Below are positions 36,638 to 48,414 of a stretch of DNA of 64,000 bases, piece after piece. Source of the stretch: Siphonodentalium dalli (lineage: Eukaryota > Mollusca > Scaphopoda > Gadilida > Siphonodentaliidae); contig CP136066.1 in the NCBI GenBank assembly GCA_032622095.1, positions 157,129,152-157,193,151 of the forward strand, in the 5' to 3' direction. The position numbers and the translations under genes are program-made. Within the stretch, counting starts at the first letter, position 1. Each line of letters begins with the position of its first letter. Below the pieces are notes generated by a model. It was not told the origin of the DNA, made no database searches, and worked only from the letters and a program-made list of their open reading frames with translations.

Positions 36638-37080
36638 GCTTTAGTTTGGCATGGATGTGTATGAGTTGTTTTAACGAGACACGTGGTGGCAGGGTGGTTG
36701 TACTGTAGTGTTCTGCGGAATCCGCCCCTCCAACTTTGATGAAAGTATTCAACATTTTTAAATCCCATGACTGACACAGCAACAGTTGGAAACTACGTAT
36801 ATAGATGGAAATTGTTGTGATAGTTTGATGTATTTGTGTGGTTGCTCCACTACGTGTCACGTGCGATCATATTATCATTACACTCATGGTTGCCACATAT
36901 TTCTTCTTGGGCAATTTCTAATAAAACGAGAGGCCGATCACGATCGGCAGATGTTTAACCCATACCTTGGCGATAGCGACTAGCCATAACTGATTATTTG
37001 TCAAAGATATGATCACAGGAATTAATCCATATATCAGTACCCAACTTGAAATCAAAAGCTCCAATAATTTGTCTTAAGAA

Positions 37081-38480
37081 AGGGTTAAAGTATTTGGGTT
37101 GGGGAGGAGTAGTTTTAAATCTCATAACTCTGTCCCTATTCACACAAGGACCTCTCACTATGAGATCCAATGGTTTAGTGATTTCGGAGGACATGTTTAG
37201 GAGTTTAAGTTAACTCATTGGAAGCAAAAGTGATAAATCCCTATCTTTGCCACTTTTGACATGCCAGATATTCAAAATTGATTATTCACTTCTAAAGAGA
37301 AATTATAATTGCTTAGAACGACATATATGTAGGGGATTCCATCTCGTATTTAAATGGTACTTTAATTACCCCCCCCTTCCCCCATTCTCCCCAGTTATTT
37401 GTTTATCAAACATGGACAGATATAAAATCAGATCTGACCTGTGTATTAAATAAGATTAAGTGTTTCATAACAGGGGTGTATGGTTTTCAAAAATATATGT
37501 AGTTTATACAATTCAAAAGTATTATCTATATAATGTTATACAGACATAATATGATAATATGATAAATCGTTCATATAAAAGAAAGTAAGTTAGCCCTCAT
37601 TTGAATGGTTTCACACATTACAATGTTTACCAAGTAGCTTGGGCACTAAAAGCCACAATGTTCAATGTTAATCTTCTAAGTGCTCTGTGGCCCCTAAAAT
37701 TCAATCAACCATGAAAATGTGAACAAATGGGAAAATAAGGTTCTTGGAAATACTAACATCTACCATATTGATTTTCAAAACAAGTCATCACTTACAATAG
37801 TCATGTATATTTATCTGCCTGTTTCCCATTGCATAGATAAATCATATTGGCTATCAGCTGTTGTTTTAATTTCAAATTGAAAGCACGTGTCTGAAGGGGT
37901 AATATATTTTTCAAAAATCAATTAATCAGTCAATACCAAAATTGATAGAAGTGAATAGTGTGCAAAGATACCCAATAGATATTAAGAGATATGAGGAAGA
38001 GTCCATGTACATTATAGCATGTGTCTATGGAAACCTTGGAAAGGGTTAATTATTTTTGAAGCAAATTAATGGAATTTAGAAGACACTTATATAGGTGAGG
38101 GGGGCCCTTATCTCACCCTGTAATGAAATTTCAAGAATAGGAGAAACACCAGTCTTGTGCTGCCATTAATCAATTTGACAGTTAGAATAAACAAACAGCC
38201 AGCCACCAGTGTTGTTTATCTTGCTTGACCCACCAGAGCTCTGTAGCATATGTCATCACTCATTTCATAACAGATTTCACTTGGAATGACAACATCTATA
38301 AAAATCCTCTCATATACTCTGGATGTTGGATGATCACATGGTAATTTATTGATATCATTATATTACATGAAACTATTGCAATAAAATCTTCATATTTTCA
38401 AAACAGGATATCACACCTAATTAATCGTATAAAACTAAAATAAATGAAAGTGTCAATATTTTTTTATTTTATTTAATTTT
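37081..38480. other. Intron, nothing identified
   Basis: AT-rich single-copy-looking sequence; short C-run at 37370-37382. Confidence 0.5.
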
Positions 38481-38880
38481 TTTTTTATTGTTATTTAAAG
38501 TTCAAACAAAATTTAATATTTGTATATGCTAAATTTAGCAAGGAGCTAAATCTAAAAAAATTTAAATCATAACTCCTTTACAATTAATCGGATCAAACCC
38601 ATATTCGGACTCGATCTGTATTAATCAGATAACAAATGTTTGAGTTATGGCAGAATGCGTGAATTATAAGTTGAAAAAGGGCCATAACTCTGTAACAAAA
38701 ACTCGGATCAAACCCAAATTCGAACTCGATCTGTATTTTGGTTTCGATCGGATAGAAAATGTTTGAGTTATCGCATTACTCGTAAAGTGTCTACGGACAG
38801 ACGGACAGACGGACAAACGACGAGTGGTCAATCCGGGCAACGACACTATGTTTACCATACTATGGTATGGGTAAACATAA
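38480..38880. repeat. Second copy of the hairpin-ended interspersed repeat
   Basis: 'aaagggccataactctgtaa', 'aaattcgaactcgatctgta', 'gacggacagacggac', 'gacgagtggtcaatccggg' and the 'accatactatggtatgggta' hairpin at 38852-38878. Confidence 0.75.
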
Positions 38881-39435
38881 AAATGAAATCCTGCTGGGCA
38901 AGTTCTGGTCACTGTGCTATTTTCTATTGCTGACCAGAGTGGACACACGACAAAAAAAATTATACTTCGGAGAACTAGCGTCTATATTTTGTCCTATTAT
39001 GTTGTATACAACTACAACAGTTGAATTCAACTATACTCTCAGGTGCCTAATAATTGTGATGGCCTAATAACAACGACTTTAGTGATGGGTGGGGATTTAG
39101 GCTGAAAGTTAAATTAATAATAGTGATGGTAATTTCTCTCTATGTCCAAATGCCAAATAATACTAGTGATTGTTGGGAATTTTATCCAAAATTAATAATC
39201 ATGCTGACACTATAATTAGGCACCTGATAGTAATTCAACTGCAATAGCTGATATGTATATGTACAGGTATATGTATTACCGTTTCATGGATTCAAAACAA
39301 GACACATAATCCAACAATAAATACCATATAGATATAGACTATTTCAAGGCTTGAATCAAGTCAAGAACTGCAAGAGATTTTCCAAACATTTTCCCTTGAA
39401 GAGTTCAGCAAAATCTCTTGAATTTTGCATGTTAA

Positions 39436-39761
39436 AGTGATGTGAAACACTCCGGTAGGGTGATCAAATAGAAATGGAGACTAATCTTGCTCAAAGTTGT
39501 TATTTTTACGAATATTAATCCAAATTGTCAACAAACATCGTCATTCATATATATTAATTCAATGCAATGACTCTCGATGGCAAAATCATTTGCATTAGTT
39601 TATTGCCAATAGTTGCGTCCCGAATCTGATGTAAATATTTACAATTGATTGTATTTCAAACTATGTTTTCCATGGAGTGGTATGGTCGATTTGTTTTAAA
39701 TGTTCGCCGATGTTAGTAGAATGCTATATTCCACAGGTTGCCATAGTGCCTGAGTACTAAC
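39436..39761. repeat. ~320-bp dispersed repeat, copy 2
   Basis: Begins 'agtgatgtgaaacactccgg' and ends 'tgcctgagtactaactta'; about 85% similar by eye to 30704-31017 in the same orientation. Confidence 0.75.
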
Positions 39762-39832
39762 TTATAAGTTTCAACAACCAAAACAAGTCCATAATATGTC
39801 TTTAACATCTTCATTGCACAGTGTCTGAATAC

Positions 39833-40200
39833 AAGACTGGATATAGTGTGTCTGACACCCTATGGGAACCTCATTCCTCTTAGGCCTCAACTGTTATGGG
39901 AGACCTAGGATCAGATGAAAGTTCCCCAATTGGAGTTGGTGATGTTTACTCATTAGTCACCTCAATAATACATTTTTATCTTCTGCAAATTAGGCGATTT
40001 AGAAAATGAACAGAAGGGAAAAGGTAACTAAAAACAATGTTAATTTGAGACTGGATACTTCCCAGAAGTTGTGGCCTAAGCAGAATGAAGTCCACAGAGG
40101 ACAAATTTGGTGATGCTAGCCAACTGTGTGGGATGCGTCACTAAATTCACCCTCTGAGGAACTCATTCTGCAAATGTCAGACACACTATATCCAGGCTTG
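39833..40200. repeat. Foldback repeat B copy
   Basis: Starts GGATATAGTGTGTCTGACAC and ends GACACACTATATCCAGGCTT; the left arm has lost most of its inner palindrome. Confidence 0.78.
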
Positions 40201-40433
40201 GTTTATGACCTGACAATATGTAACGATCCTGATCCTGATAATATGTAACGATTCTGATAATATGTATCGATCCTGATATTTAACTGGTTCGCTGCTAAAT
40301 ATCCTACATACACGTATTAAAATGCGTATATATATTTCAACAAACAGAAAATTATTGAATTTTATGCTCGGAGTTGATAATTTCCACTATTTTCTCAAAT
40401 TTGACCCCCATATATATACATTTGTGATTATCT

Positions 40434-40790
40434 TATGAGCCTGGATGTCTCACTAGGCTATGGTTATGAGCTTGGATGTCTCAATAGGCTATGGTTATGA
40501 GTCTGGATGTCTCATTAGGCTATGGCTATGCCTATGGGCCTGGATGTCTCATTGGCCATTAGGATACGGTTATGAGCCTTAATGTCTCATTAGACTATGG
40601 TTATGGATCTCGGTGTCTCACTAGGCAATGATTATGAGTCTGAATGTCTCATTAGACAATGGTTATGGGCCTGGATGTCTCATTAGGCTATGGTTATGAG
40701 CCTGGTTGTCTGTTTGTCAAAGTAGGTTATCGATATGAGCCTAGATGTCTGATTAGGTTATGGTTATGAGCTTGGTTGTCGGCCGCCCTT
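40434..40790. repeat. 31-bp minisatellite
   Basis: About 11 imperfect copies of atgagcctggatgtctcatt + aggctatggtt; one unit has an extra 'gcctatg' segment. Immediately followed by ordinary intron sequence. Confidence 0.92.
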
Positions 40791-41488
40791 AGGGCAAAAC
40801 ATTTGTAATTTTTCTCAAACTTTTCGCGATATAAGTACCTTTTCTGACAATTTTATTGGTCGTCATCCATTCAAACTTCACAATGTCCCAATTTAATTAT
40901 ATATGTAACAATATTTCTGAAATATTACCTGACAAACGCTATTTAAATGATTAAACTAAACAAGAGTTGACAAAACAAGTAAGTGTCATTGCCAAAGCCC
41001 ATATCTGGGCTTCGAGCACTCTTACATAGGGTCCAAATATGGGCTTTCAGCACTGAACCAGTTAATGATTGGGATAATGCATGCCATAATTAGCATCCAT
41101 TCCATCTAAAAAAATAAGAGTACAATCCAAGTCAATATATCAAGTCGAGTGAGAATACCGAGGTCATTAGCCGCATATTATTGACAACGGAATTGTGTTT
41201 ATCTTGACGTAATCTCAACAACTGTGGTGCTGGTGGCTTCTTGAGACATAATAATACCTTACTCAATTATGTGTGGGTCAAGTACAGCTGAGTGTGGGCT
41301 ACAGCTGATACACAGAGATGAATAACATATTATTCTGGTGAATTTCCACTAAATGGTCTATTTAATGGACATACATTTAACTGCTGAATAACAGACCATA
41401 AACGAATAAATATCTAGATTATAGTCAGCTCCATCCCCAATATTTAGGCCTGCCTCAGATTTATTTTATTTTGTTATGTACTTATGAT

Positions 41489-42125
41489 TAGGGCTGCAAT
41501 GATGGGGAACTTCATGATTCAATGCACATCGCGATGTTTATGTGACGATGCATGCACATCACAATGCAGAGAATGTCTATAGTTGCCACATTGTATTAAT
41601 TCAGCCTTTGTTGCAGGAAGCAACTTACAGTAATGCCCTAAATAATTGACTCCTTAACCACAGCAGAATTATGGGTCATTTTTTAGGATTTAATCGGAAA
41701 TATGGCTTGTTGCCATTCATCGGAAAGCTCTCACTTGATGAATGGCAACAAGTCATATTTCCGACTAAATCCTGAAAAATTAAGCATAGTTCTGCTGTGG
41801 TTAAGGAGTCGATTATTTAGGGCATTACTGTATTTAGTTGTAGGAATCAAGTTGCTCATATGGCAACATCAACCTGATTCCTGCAATTAGGAAGTGTATA
41901 TTAATATACTGTACATATCTTTCTCATTGATGAAATTGAAACGTCTCTCTGGGAAATGAACGATGACAAACTGAATACTTGATTATTGTCAGATAGCATT
42001 TGATGACGTTTTTATGCCGAAGAATGCTTTTCATAAATCGTGATGCATCACATCAGACATTCAGGATGCGATGCATTGAAGAAATTACGATGTACTGTAA
42101 TCACGATGAATCGTTGCAGCCTTAA
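41489..42125. mobile_element. hAT-style inverted element, ~637 bp, with 13-bp flanking repeat
   Basis: Starts TAGGGCTGCAATGAT and ends ATCGTTGCAGCCTTAA. The exact 13-bp repeat ATGTACTTATGAT lies at 41476-41488 and 42126-42138. Subterminal inverted motifs such as gcatgcacatcac recur. A MITE A copy (41628-41830) is nested in it. Confidence 0.72.
41628..41830. mobile_element. MITE A copy
   Basis: TA-flanked, CAGTAATGCCCTAAATAATT to GGGCATTACTG; nested inside the 41489-42125 inverted element. Confidence 0.87.
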
Positions 42126-42789
42126 ATGTACTTATGATCCTCCCACAGCTAAGGTCGATATAGTTCTGCCACAATTTAAATTACCCTAGCAATGGTCAGG
42201 GATTTCTTCGAACCAGTTTTAAATCAACAGACAAATTCCAAATACAGAGAGATTTGGAATATACACCTACTACAAGACATAACAAGAGGTACGCTGTCGC
42301 GTGGCATTTGCCCCCGACCGTAGCAATTCGGATTAAGCATGGACCAAACTGAGGATATCCGAGGAGGTCTATATGACCATTCCAAAAGAAGTTCGTACAG
42401 AAATGTTGACTAAAAACCCCAAAACAAGCAATCCGGAAACCCAAAAACAAGCGAAAATTCAAATTTTCTAAGTTGAAAAAAGGGCCATAACTCTGGCAAA
42501 AATCATCAGATCATACCCAAATTCGCATTTGACATGTATTTTCATATAACTGATCCACAAAAATACAGGGATTTGCAATCGTACCACCAAACTCACGCTA
42601 TCATCTGGAAACCCAAAAAACAAGAGAAAAATTGAATTTTCTAAGTACCAATTTTTTTTTTAATCCGTCAATAAACGGTTGAGTTATGAGCAAAACACGC
42701 CGCCCGCCCGCCCGCCCGCCTGTCCGCTGCCTGCCCACCGTCCCTCATCAAACTATAAGTCGAGTTTTGGAAAAAAACTCGACTAATAA

Positions 42790-43390
42790 AGTGACAAATT
42801 TCATGATGATCAGATAAACAGTACAGCCTGTAGCCCATGCTAAAGGATTGAATTTTGAAACCCAAGATGGCCGCTGGCAGCCATGTTTTTATGCCGATGA
42901 CCCCAAAATGACTCGTTCCCATTTACATGTCAATGTTAACATCCATGACAAATTTCATGATGATCTGACCAAAGGTACGACCTGTAGCCTGTATTGTTGA
43001 CACCTCACACACGCACGTACATGCACACACACACACACGACGACGGATAACAAGCCATGGCAATAGCTCAAACTTTACAAAGTAAAGTTGAGCTAAAAAT
43101 GCTTCAAATTTGATAGCTCCTATCTAGACTATCCTAAACATGCCTGTAAATTTTCAAAGCAATTCTCCAATAAATGTTGGCTGCAGTGTGTGCTGGCGGC
43201 CATGTTTTTTACGGAATTTCAGAAAAGATCAATTGCTCCCAGCTATGAAGTTTGGGATGATTGGATGACAGATGTGACCTGTAGGATGTGCTAACACAAA
43301 TTGTTGAGAGGGCACACAAGACAGATGCACATGTGGACGGATAACAACCCGTGAAAATAGCTCAAACTTGTCAAGTTGAACTAAAAAATA
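42790..43390. repeat. Interspersed 'agatggccgctggcagccat' repeat, tandem
   Basis: At least two units with 'gatgatctgaccaaaggtac', 'gacctgtagcctg', a CA microsatellite at 43010-43046, and 'agtaaagttgagctaaaaa'. Preceded by a cgcccgcccgcccgcc run at 42700-42721. Confidence 0.68.
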
Positions 43391-45189
43391 TTTGAATTTC
43401 TTTCAATTTCACCAATTATTATCTCAATTTACTTTGGCAAATAATTTAGAAATTTGGCAAAACAAAAATTCATTTGGCAAAAATTTGGCAAGAGAAAATT
43501 TGGGTCCAGTACCAACCCTGGCCTCCAGGATTATACACCTATCCAGGGATAAAATTCCATGACTTTTCGTAATATTTAAAAACAAAATTTGACTGCTCAC
43601 ATCTGGAAGAAGTTATAACAGTACTCACAAAAAAACAAAACATTCGTAAATATATTGTTATTGCTCGTAAAAGAGGACCTTTAGCAGTAATATTCCATAG
43701 TTTTTTCATGAATCGTAATATGGTAAATAAAGAGCGTCTATACAGACCTGTGAAAATATGAATGGAAAATTCCATACAAATCTGCAGTGCAAAAGTTATA
43801 AATACGCGAAGCAATCATAACATTTAACTGGCAATTAAATGTGTGCATGGGCTGCTTTTCATATTCTACATTAATTTCGTTTTCTGTAATTACTACTAAT
43901 TATATGGTTGCATTGATTATTTCGATAAGTTGAACACAGCCTAATTATGTTGACAGTGTCGAATTTCACGATTGCATCATCAAGGTCAAGGTAACACGAT
44001 GCAATTTATTTGTAGTAGGCCTGCTCCTATATAAGTCATTTTTTTTCAAACTTTTATTTAGTTTGATGTCTCAAATGCGCGTACTTTCGATATTAATAGC
44101 CAGTCCATTGTTTTAAAATGACTTGCCAATAAGTATTATGTCATATATGACGGCATGATCGATGCATCGAAATGTGCAGGGATCTATCGATCATAACTGG
44201 GTCAAGTACGAACATTAGGTGCATATGAGGTTCTCGGAGGGGTAAACATTTTTGTCACCGCTGATTATTTTGTTCTTGTGTGATTACTAATATTCACATT
44301 CACTGCGCATTATCACTTAAATAGTCTCCAGGAAATATGCCAAATTGTGATGTGAAAAATTAAAGAATTGACTACGTAAAACTTGTGTTATGTTTTATTT
44401 GTTTCAGTATAGGTGGCGAGGCCGGCGAACACGACGTGCAGGACGCGCCATTTTCAAAATTAATGATTTAGCGCATTTCGTTATCTGCATTTAAGAATTA
44501 CCTTGTCAATTTTACACTGAGTATGATTGATAAAAACAATACACAGGAGAAATTATATTTATTGCCCGTAGTTTTGAGAACGAATTTATTCTTGAATGAT
44601 GAATCGAAATCCTGGTGGCGTGAATTGTTTACAAGATACTGATGGCGCCAAAAATAAGCGCAAATCAGGTGGGGAAAATCAGCCGAACAATATAGTTCTC
44701 AAACATTGTTTGAAGCAAGATACCTGCGATCGAAAATCAACTATATGAAGTCAATGTGTAGTAATTATCGTAATCTTATGGCATTCATTTCACATGTTTG
44801 GTAATTTATTCGATTTTTATCAAATATATATTTCAATTTTTTATCACATTCACTTTGGAACAGTCTATTGCTAGTGTTTAAGGGATACTACCTTTATGAA
44901 ACCATTTCTTTTTATGTTTCCTTCAGAGCGTTTCTAGGAGATATGTGCTGTATGAATAATATGCAAAAATAATTCAATGGACAATTTAATAACTTGGAAT
45001 CAAAACTTGGCAAAATTTTAATTCTTTTAAACAAGCTTCCACCCCAATAAAGATATGCTTACGAAGGAGGCTGTGGACGAATCCTAAATTATGACAACAA
45101 ATAGAAACGGAAACAGAAACATATAAACAAAACAACATGCTCGATTCGTCGATTATCAAAATAGACATAGGCCTAATTGTTCTTGAAAT
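43391..45189. other. Intron, nothing identified
   Basis: A short GC-richer patch at 44410-44460 follows 'tttgtttcag', but no open frame continues. Otherwise AT-rich. Confidence 0.5.
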
Positions 45190-45389
45190 AAATGGGTAAA
45201 TTATCGGAAAGTTTTCGGGAAAGTTTTCGGGAAATCAGCGTGTTATCGGAATATTTAGATGCGGTATCGGAATATTTTCGGGAAATGGCGACCGCTCTAT
45301 CGGAATCTATCGGGAAATTTAGAAGATAGTTTTGAGTTATCGGAATCCTATCGGGATATTTATCGGGATCCCGATAGTAGTTTTGAGAT

Positions 45390-45830
45390 GACCCCTTAGT
45401 CATACAAAGAGTAAAATCCAAGTATTTTAATGATATGCGGAAAAATTTGATGGCTCCCCATCTAGAGGTCATCCCTAGGATGGATATGAAATTCGGTGAT
45501 GTTCGAATGAGGGATGTGGTCTGTAGGGTGTGCCAAAGGATTCAGTCATGTGCAAAGAGTAAAATCCAAGATGGCTGAAGGGTGTGCCGATGGATTCAAA
45601 TTTGAAATCCAAGATGGCTGATGGCGGCCACGTTTTTAAACTAAAATCAATGGCTCCCATCTAGAGGTCAATTCGAAGAATCCATATGAAGTTTGGTGAC
45701 GATCGGATGAGAGATGTGGCCTGTAGGGTGTGCTAATAGAAATTGTTCACGGACGACGCACAGATGCACGCACAACAGATGCCAACCCATGGCAATAGCT
45801 CAAACTGCACAAAGTAAAGTTGAGCTAAAA
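45390..45830. repeat. Interspersed repeat of the same family, next to the PAS-B exon
   Basis: 'tggctcccatctagaggtca', 'gatgagagatgtggcctgta', 'cccatggcaatagctcaaac', 'agtaaagttgagctaaaaa'. Ends about 120 bp downstream of exon 45952-46058. Just before it (45190-45390) is a run of 'tcgggaaa/atcggaat' imperfect repeats. Confidence 0.68.
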
Positions 45831-45951
45831 AGGTACCCTTTTCCATAACTTTTCCAGACCTTGAAGTTGAAATTTTAAAATTCCAATACTTTCGAGGATT
45901 CCAGACTAGCATACGAACGCAGGCTTCATGAAAATGATGAAGAATACTCAC

Positions 45952-46058
45952 GGTCTTTGTATGCTCTGTCTATAATGTCACCATCTAACGCATGGTGATA
46001 ACTGAACAATGATTGACCCATCAAATCTTTGGTGTCATAACCAATCAGCTCACAAATT
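45952..46058 (-). CDS. HIF1A: HIF-alpha internal exon, PAS-B core
   Basis: 107-nt exon. Its first base completes the AA|A lysine codon left by the previous exon, and it ends with one base of the next codon (phase 1). It reads ICELIGYDTKDLMGQSLF followed by SYHHALDGDIIDRAYKD, aligning with the vertebrate HIF segment [25 protein letters not shown]. The YHHALD motif is typical of PAS-B in HIF, SIM and NPAS proteins. Acceptor AG at 46060-46059; donor ACC|GTGAGT with GT at 45951-45950. A 250-bp TTAA element starts only 48 bp upstream of the acceptor, so the branch point and polypyrimidine region are squeezed between exon and transposon. The following intron is about 28.8 kb. Confidence 0.97.
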
Positions 46059-46106
46059 CTGCAAATAATAAAGCGATCATTAACACTCCAGTTCATTTGA
46101 TATTAA

Positions 46107-46356
46107 CCCTTTCATGATGGGAGCTGGGCTGGTGCAGCATTAAGATCCTGTGCCAGTGCATTCTCTTATACATGTATATGCGTATGGGAGCCTTGCATAT
46201 ATAAGATAATGCACTGGCTTGCCACGTCAAGGTAAATATTATTAAGCCAAAGTATTCTCTTATATAGGCGAGGCTCACTATGGGAGACTTGCATATATAA
46301 GAGAATGCATTGCACAGGGTTTCGCAAACTTTCAGGAAGCACCAGTAATGAAAGGG
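46107..46356. mobile_element. TTAA-flanked non-autonomous element (piggyBac-type target), 250 bp
   Basis: Ends CCCTTTCATGATGGGAGCTG and CCAGTAATGAAAGGG, flanked by TTAA at 46103-46106 and 46357-46360. The interior has palindromes of the form gcattctcttatata...tatataagagaatgc. It lies 48 bp upstream of the PAS-B core exon. Related copies: 961-~1080 and ~9780-9960. Confidence 0.82.
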
Positions 46357-46360
46357 TTAA

Positions 46361-46600
46361 CCCTTTTTATAACAAATGGATTCTCCCATTCAGTTATAAA
46401 TGTATACATTAGAATGGTCTATTATTATTATTTATTTAGAGGGGTGTTCAGGTAATAAATGAATACAATGTTCAGACATACGAAAAGACAATATAACAGC
46501 AGAATGATTCATAAAATTCATTGGTGGGAAATGTTCAGATAATATGTTCAACAAACGACATACTGTGTTTTTGGACACCCCAGAGGAGTGTTTCGTTTCA
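46361..46600. mobile_element. Second TTAA-type element abutting the first
   Basis: Starts CCCTTTTTATAACAAATGG directly after the shared TTAA. It belongs to a family with ATGGATTCTCCCAYYCAGTT and GGTCTATTATTCAT, also at 16180-16406, 27020-27125, 50690-50882, 52600-52736, 53618-53705 and 63515-63690. Together with its neighbour it fills most of the 584-nt intron between the two PAS-B exons. Its far end is less certain. Confidence 0.65.
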
Positions 46601-46642
46601 TTTTAATTGACAGTTGATAAAATACGTGAAATACACACTCAC

Positions 46643-46860
46643 TTGTCATCACAGAATGTGAACTTCATGTCCATGCTGTGTCGACTGAGAAAAGTTTTAC
46701 AGTCAAGCGGCACTTCAATGTTTGATGGATGGGGAATGGCCTCTGCAATAAGTAGGAGAAACGGGTACAAGCTCTGCACATCTTTCTCTTCATCATCAAA
46801 CACCTTCTTTTCTGTCTCGTCTTTGGTGTCTGTGAGTAAGCGGCCTCTACATTTAATAAC
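46643..46860 (-). CDS. HIF1A: HIF-alpha internal exon, PAS-A/PAS-B linker and start of PAS-B
   Basis: 218-nt exon, phase 0 start and phase 2 end. It opens VIKCRGRLL, continuing the WK-V boundary of HIF proteins, then an acidic and basic linker ([17 protein letters not shown]) without counterpart in vertebrate HIF-1alpha. After it come the strongly conserved [15 protein letters not shown] and [18 protein letters not shown], the signature of HIF PAS-B entry. Acceptor: AG at 46862-46861 after a T-rich tract. Donor: GACAA|GTGAGT with GT at 46642-46641. The upstream intron is 14.3 kb and holds the satellite and hAT element. The next intron is only 584 nt. Identity as HIF-alpha rests on the IPHPSNIE block and exon order. 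Confidence 0.97.
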
Positions 46861-46863
46861 CTG

Positions 46864-47566
46864 AAAAATTTTAAATACATCAATTTATGAAGCTCATTGA
46901 GAAATATTTTGTTAGGCACCAGGTTAAAGCTCTCCAAAACACACTTAATAAATTACCTTTTTACCCCCCCCCCCCCCAATATTGTAATAGGTCGATAAAA
47001 ACCTATACTACCTTTCTACAAGCATCATATGTCCCAAAAAGACACATAAGTCTTAAAAATCAGGTCCCAATAAGAGTTTATCTGCTCGGATGGGAAAAAC
47101 CCAACATTTTCATATAATCAAAGATAAAAAACTCTATAATGGAAAACATGAACAAAACGATTGAACACTCAATTGACTGCCATCATAATAGTGAACATCC
47201 ATACCAAATTCATTGACATACATCAACCGGTGGTGGAGATACGGTGGAAAACAAACCAACACTTCCATATAAACAAAGATGAATAACTCTAGAATGGAAA
47301 CCCGGAAAAAATTATTGAACGATCAATTGTTTGCCCTCAAAGTAGTGAACATCCATACCAAATTTGTTGACATGGGTTGAGGTTCCATGGAGTGAAAATA
47401 TGGTCTGCTACATTTGAATCTTTATTCCTGACACTAAACTGGCTCAAAATATGACATTATTACTGCCAAGACTTTTCATGGAAATATTCATGGTGGAAAA
47501 GTTGACCATGTGGCATTGTTGACATGGCTTGTGCTCCAAAATAAGGAAATATTCTACTGATGGATA
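46864..47566. other. Intron next to PAS linker exon
   Basis: C-run at 46965-46977; 47130-47400 holds two units of a repeat with 'gaacatccataccaaatt'. No exon. Confidence 0.5.
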
Positions 47567-47743
47567 CAGTGATGCCCTAAATTTTCAGGATTTAGTCGGA
47601 AATATGACTCATTGCCATTCATTGGAAAGCTCTCAGAGAGACCTTTCTGATGAATGGCAACAAGCCATATTTCTGACTAAATCCTGAAAAAATTACCCAT
47701 AATTCTGCTGTGGTTAAGGAGTTGATTATTTAGGGCAATACTG
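47567..47743. mobile_element. MITE A copy with left-arm deletion
   Basis: Starts CAGTGATGCCCTAAATTTTC after TA, so the portion pairing with ggagttgattatt is deleted on the left. The right arm is complete and ends before TA. Confidence 0.83.
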
Positions 47744-48199
47744 TATTTATACATGACGTAAAATGTGGTAAACTGGCATTTGCAAAAGCATTATTATCAC
47801 TCAATAATGAATATTTTGCAGCCACTGATCATCAGAATAGTTTGGAGCATCGTCTTGTACAGGAACCATCAACTAAGTTGTAGCGTCACATGAAACAAGT
47901 GAGTGGGCAATTTTCTTTGAAGTCACTGGCCTCTTTGATGAGAACGGTATGCTTGGCCTTGAAAGATGATCTGACTGTCAGGATAACATTTTCATTAGTG
48001 AAGTCACATCCACGCAGGTGTCTATCTCATAATCGTATAATTTTATCAGTCATTGCTACAATACATGTAATTGGCTACGACAATCAGCAATGCCGAAGGC
48101 ATTTGCTGAAGCAAGCAGGACCATTGCAAAGGGTTGCCAAAGCCAAACAATCTGAATTATGAGGGCTGTTGCTTTGTAATATTGACCCATAAAGTTGTC

Positions 48200-48358
48200 C
48201 TGAATCAGATTTAGTCGGAAATATGGCTTGTTGCCATTCATCTGAAAGCTCTGTGAGAGCTTTCCGATGAATGGCAACAAGCCATATTTCCGACTAAATC
48301 ATGAAAAATTACCCATAATTCTGCTGTGCTTAAGGAGTCGATTATTTAGGCATTACAG
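48200..48358. mobile_element. MITE A copy, left end truncated
   Basis: Left arm begins at 'gatttagtcggaaatatgg'; the right arm is nearly complete and ends GGCATTACAG|TA. Confidence 0.8.
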
Positions 48359-48414
48359 TAGCAACGCCTATCAGTTCAAGCCCACCTACTAGTTGCAGCC
48401 CGGGATGATCCATT

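Noticed and set aside
44401-44470. GC-richer patch after tttgtttcag as a possible extra exon or promoter
   Set aside because: On the plus strand, no continuing open frame and no match to HIF; insufficient evidence.
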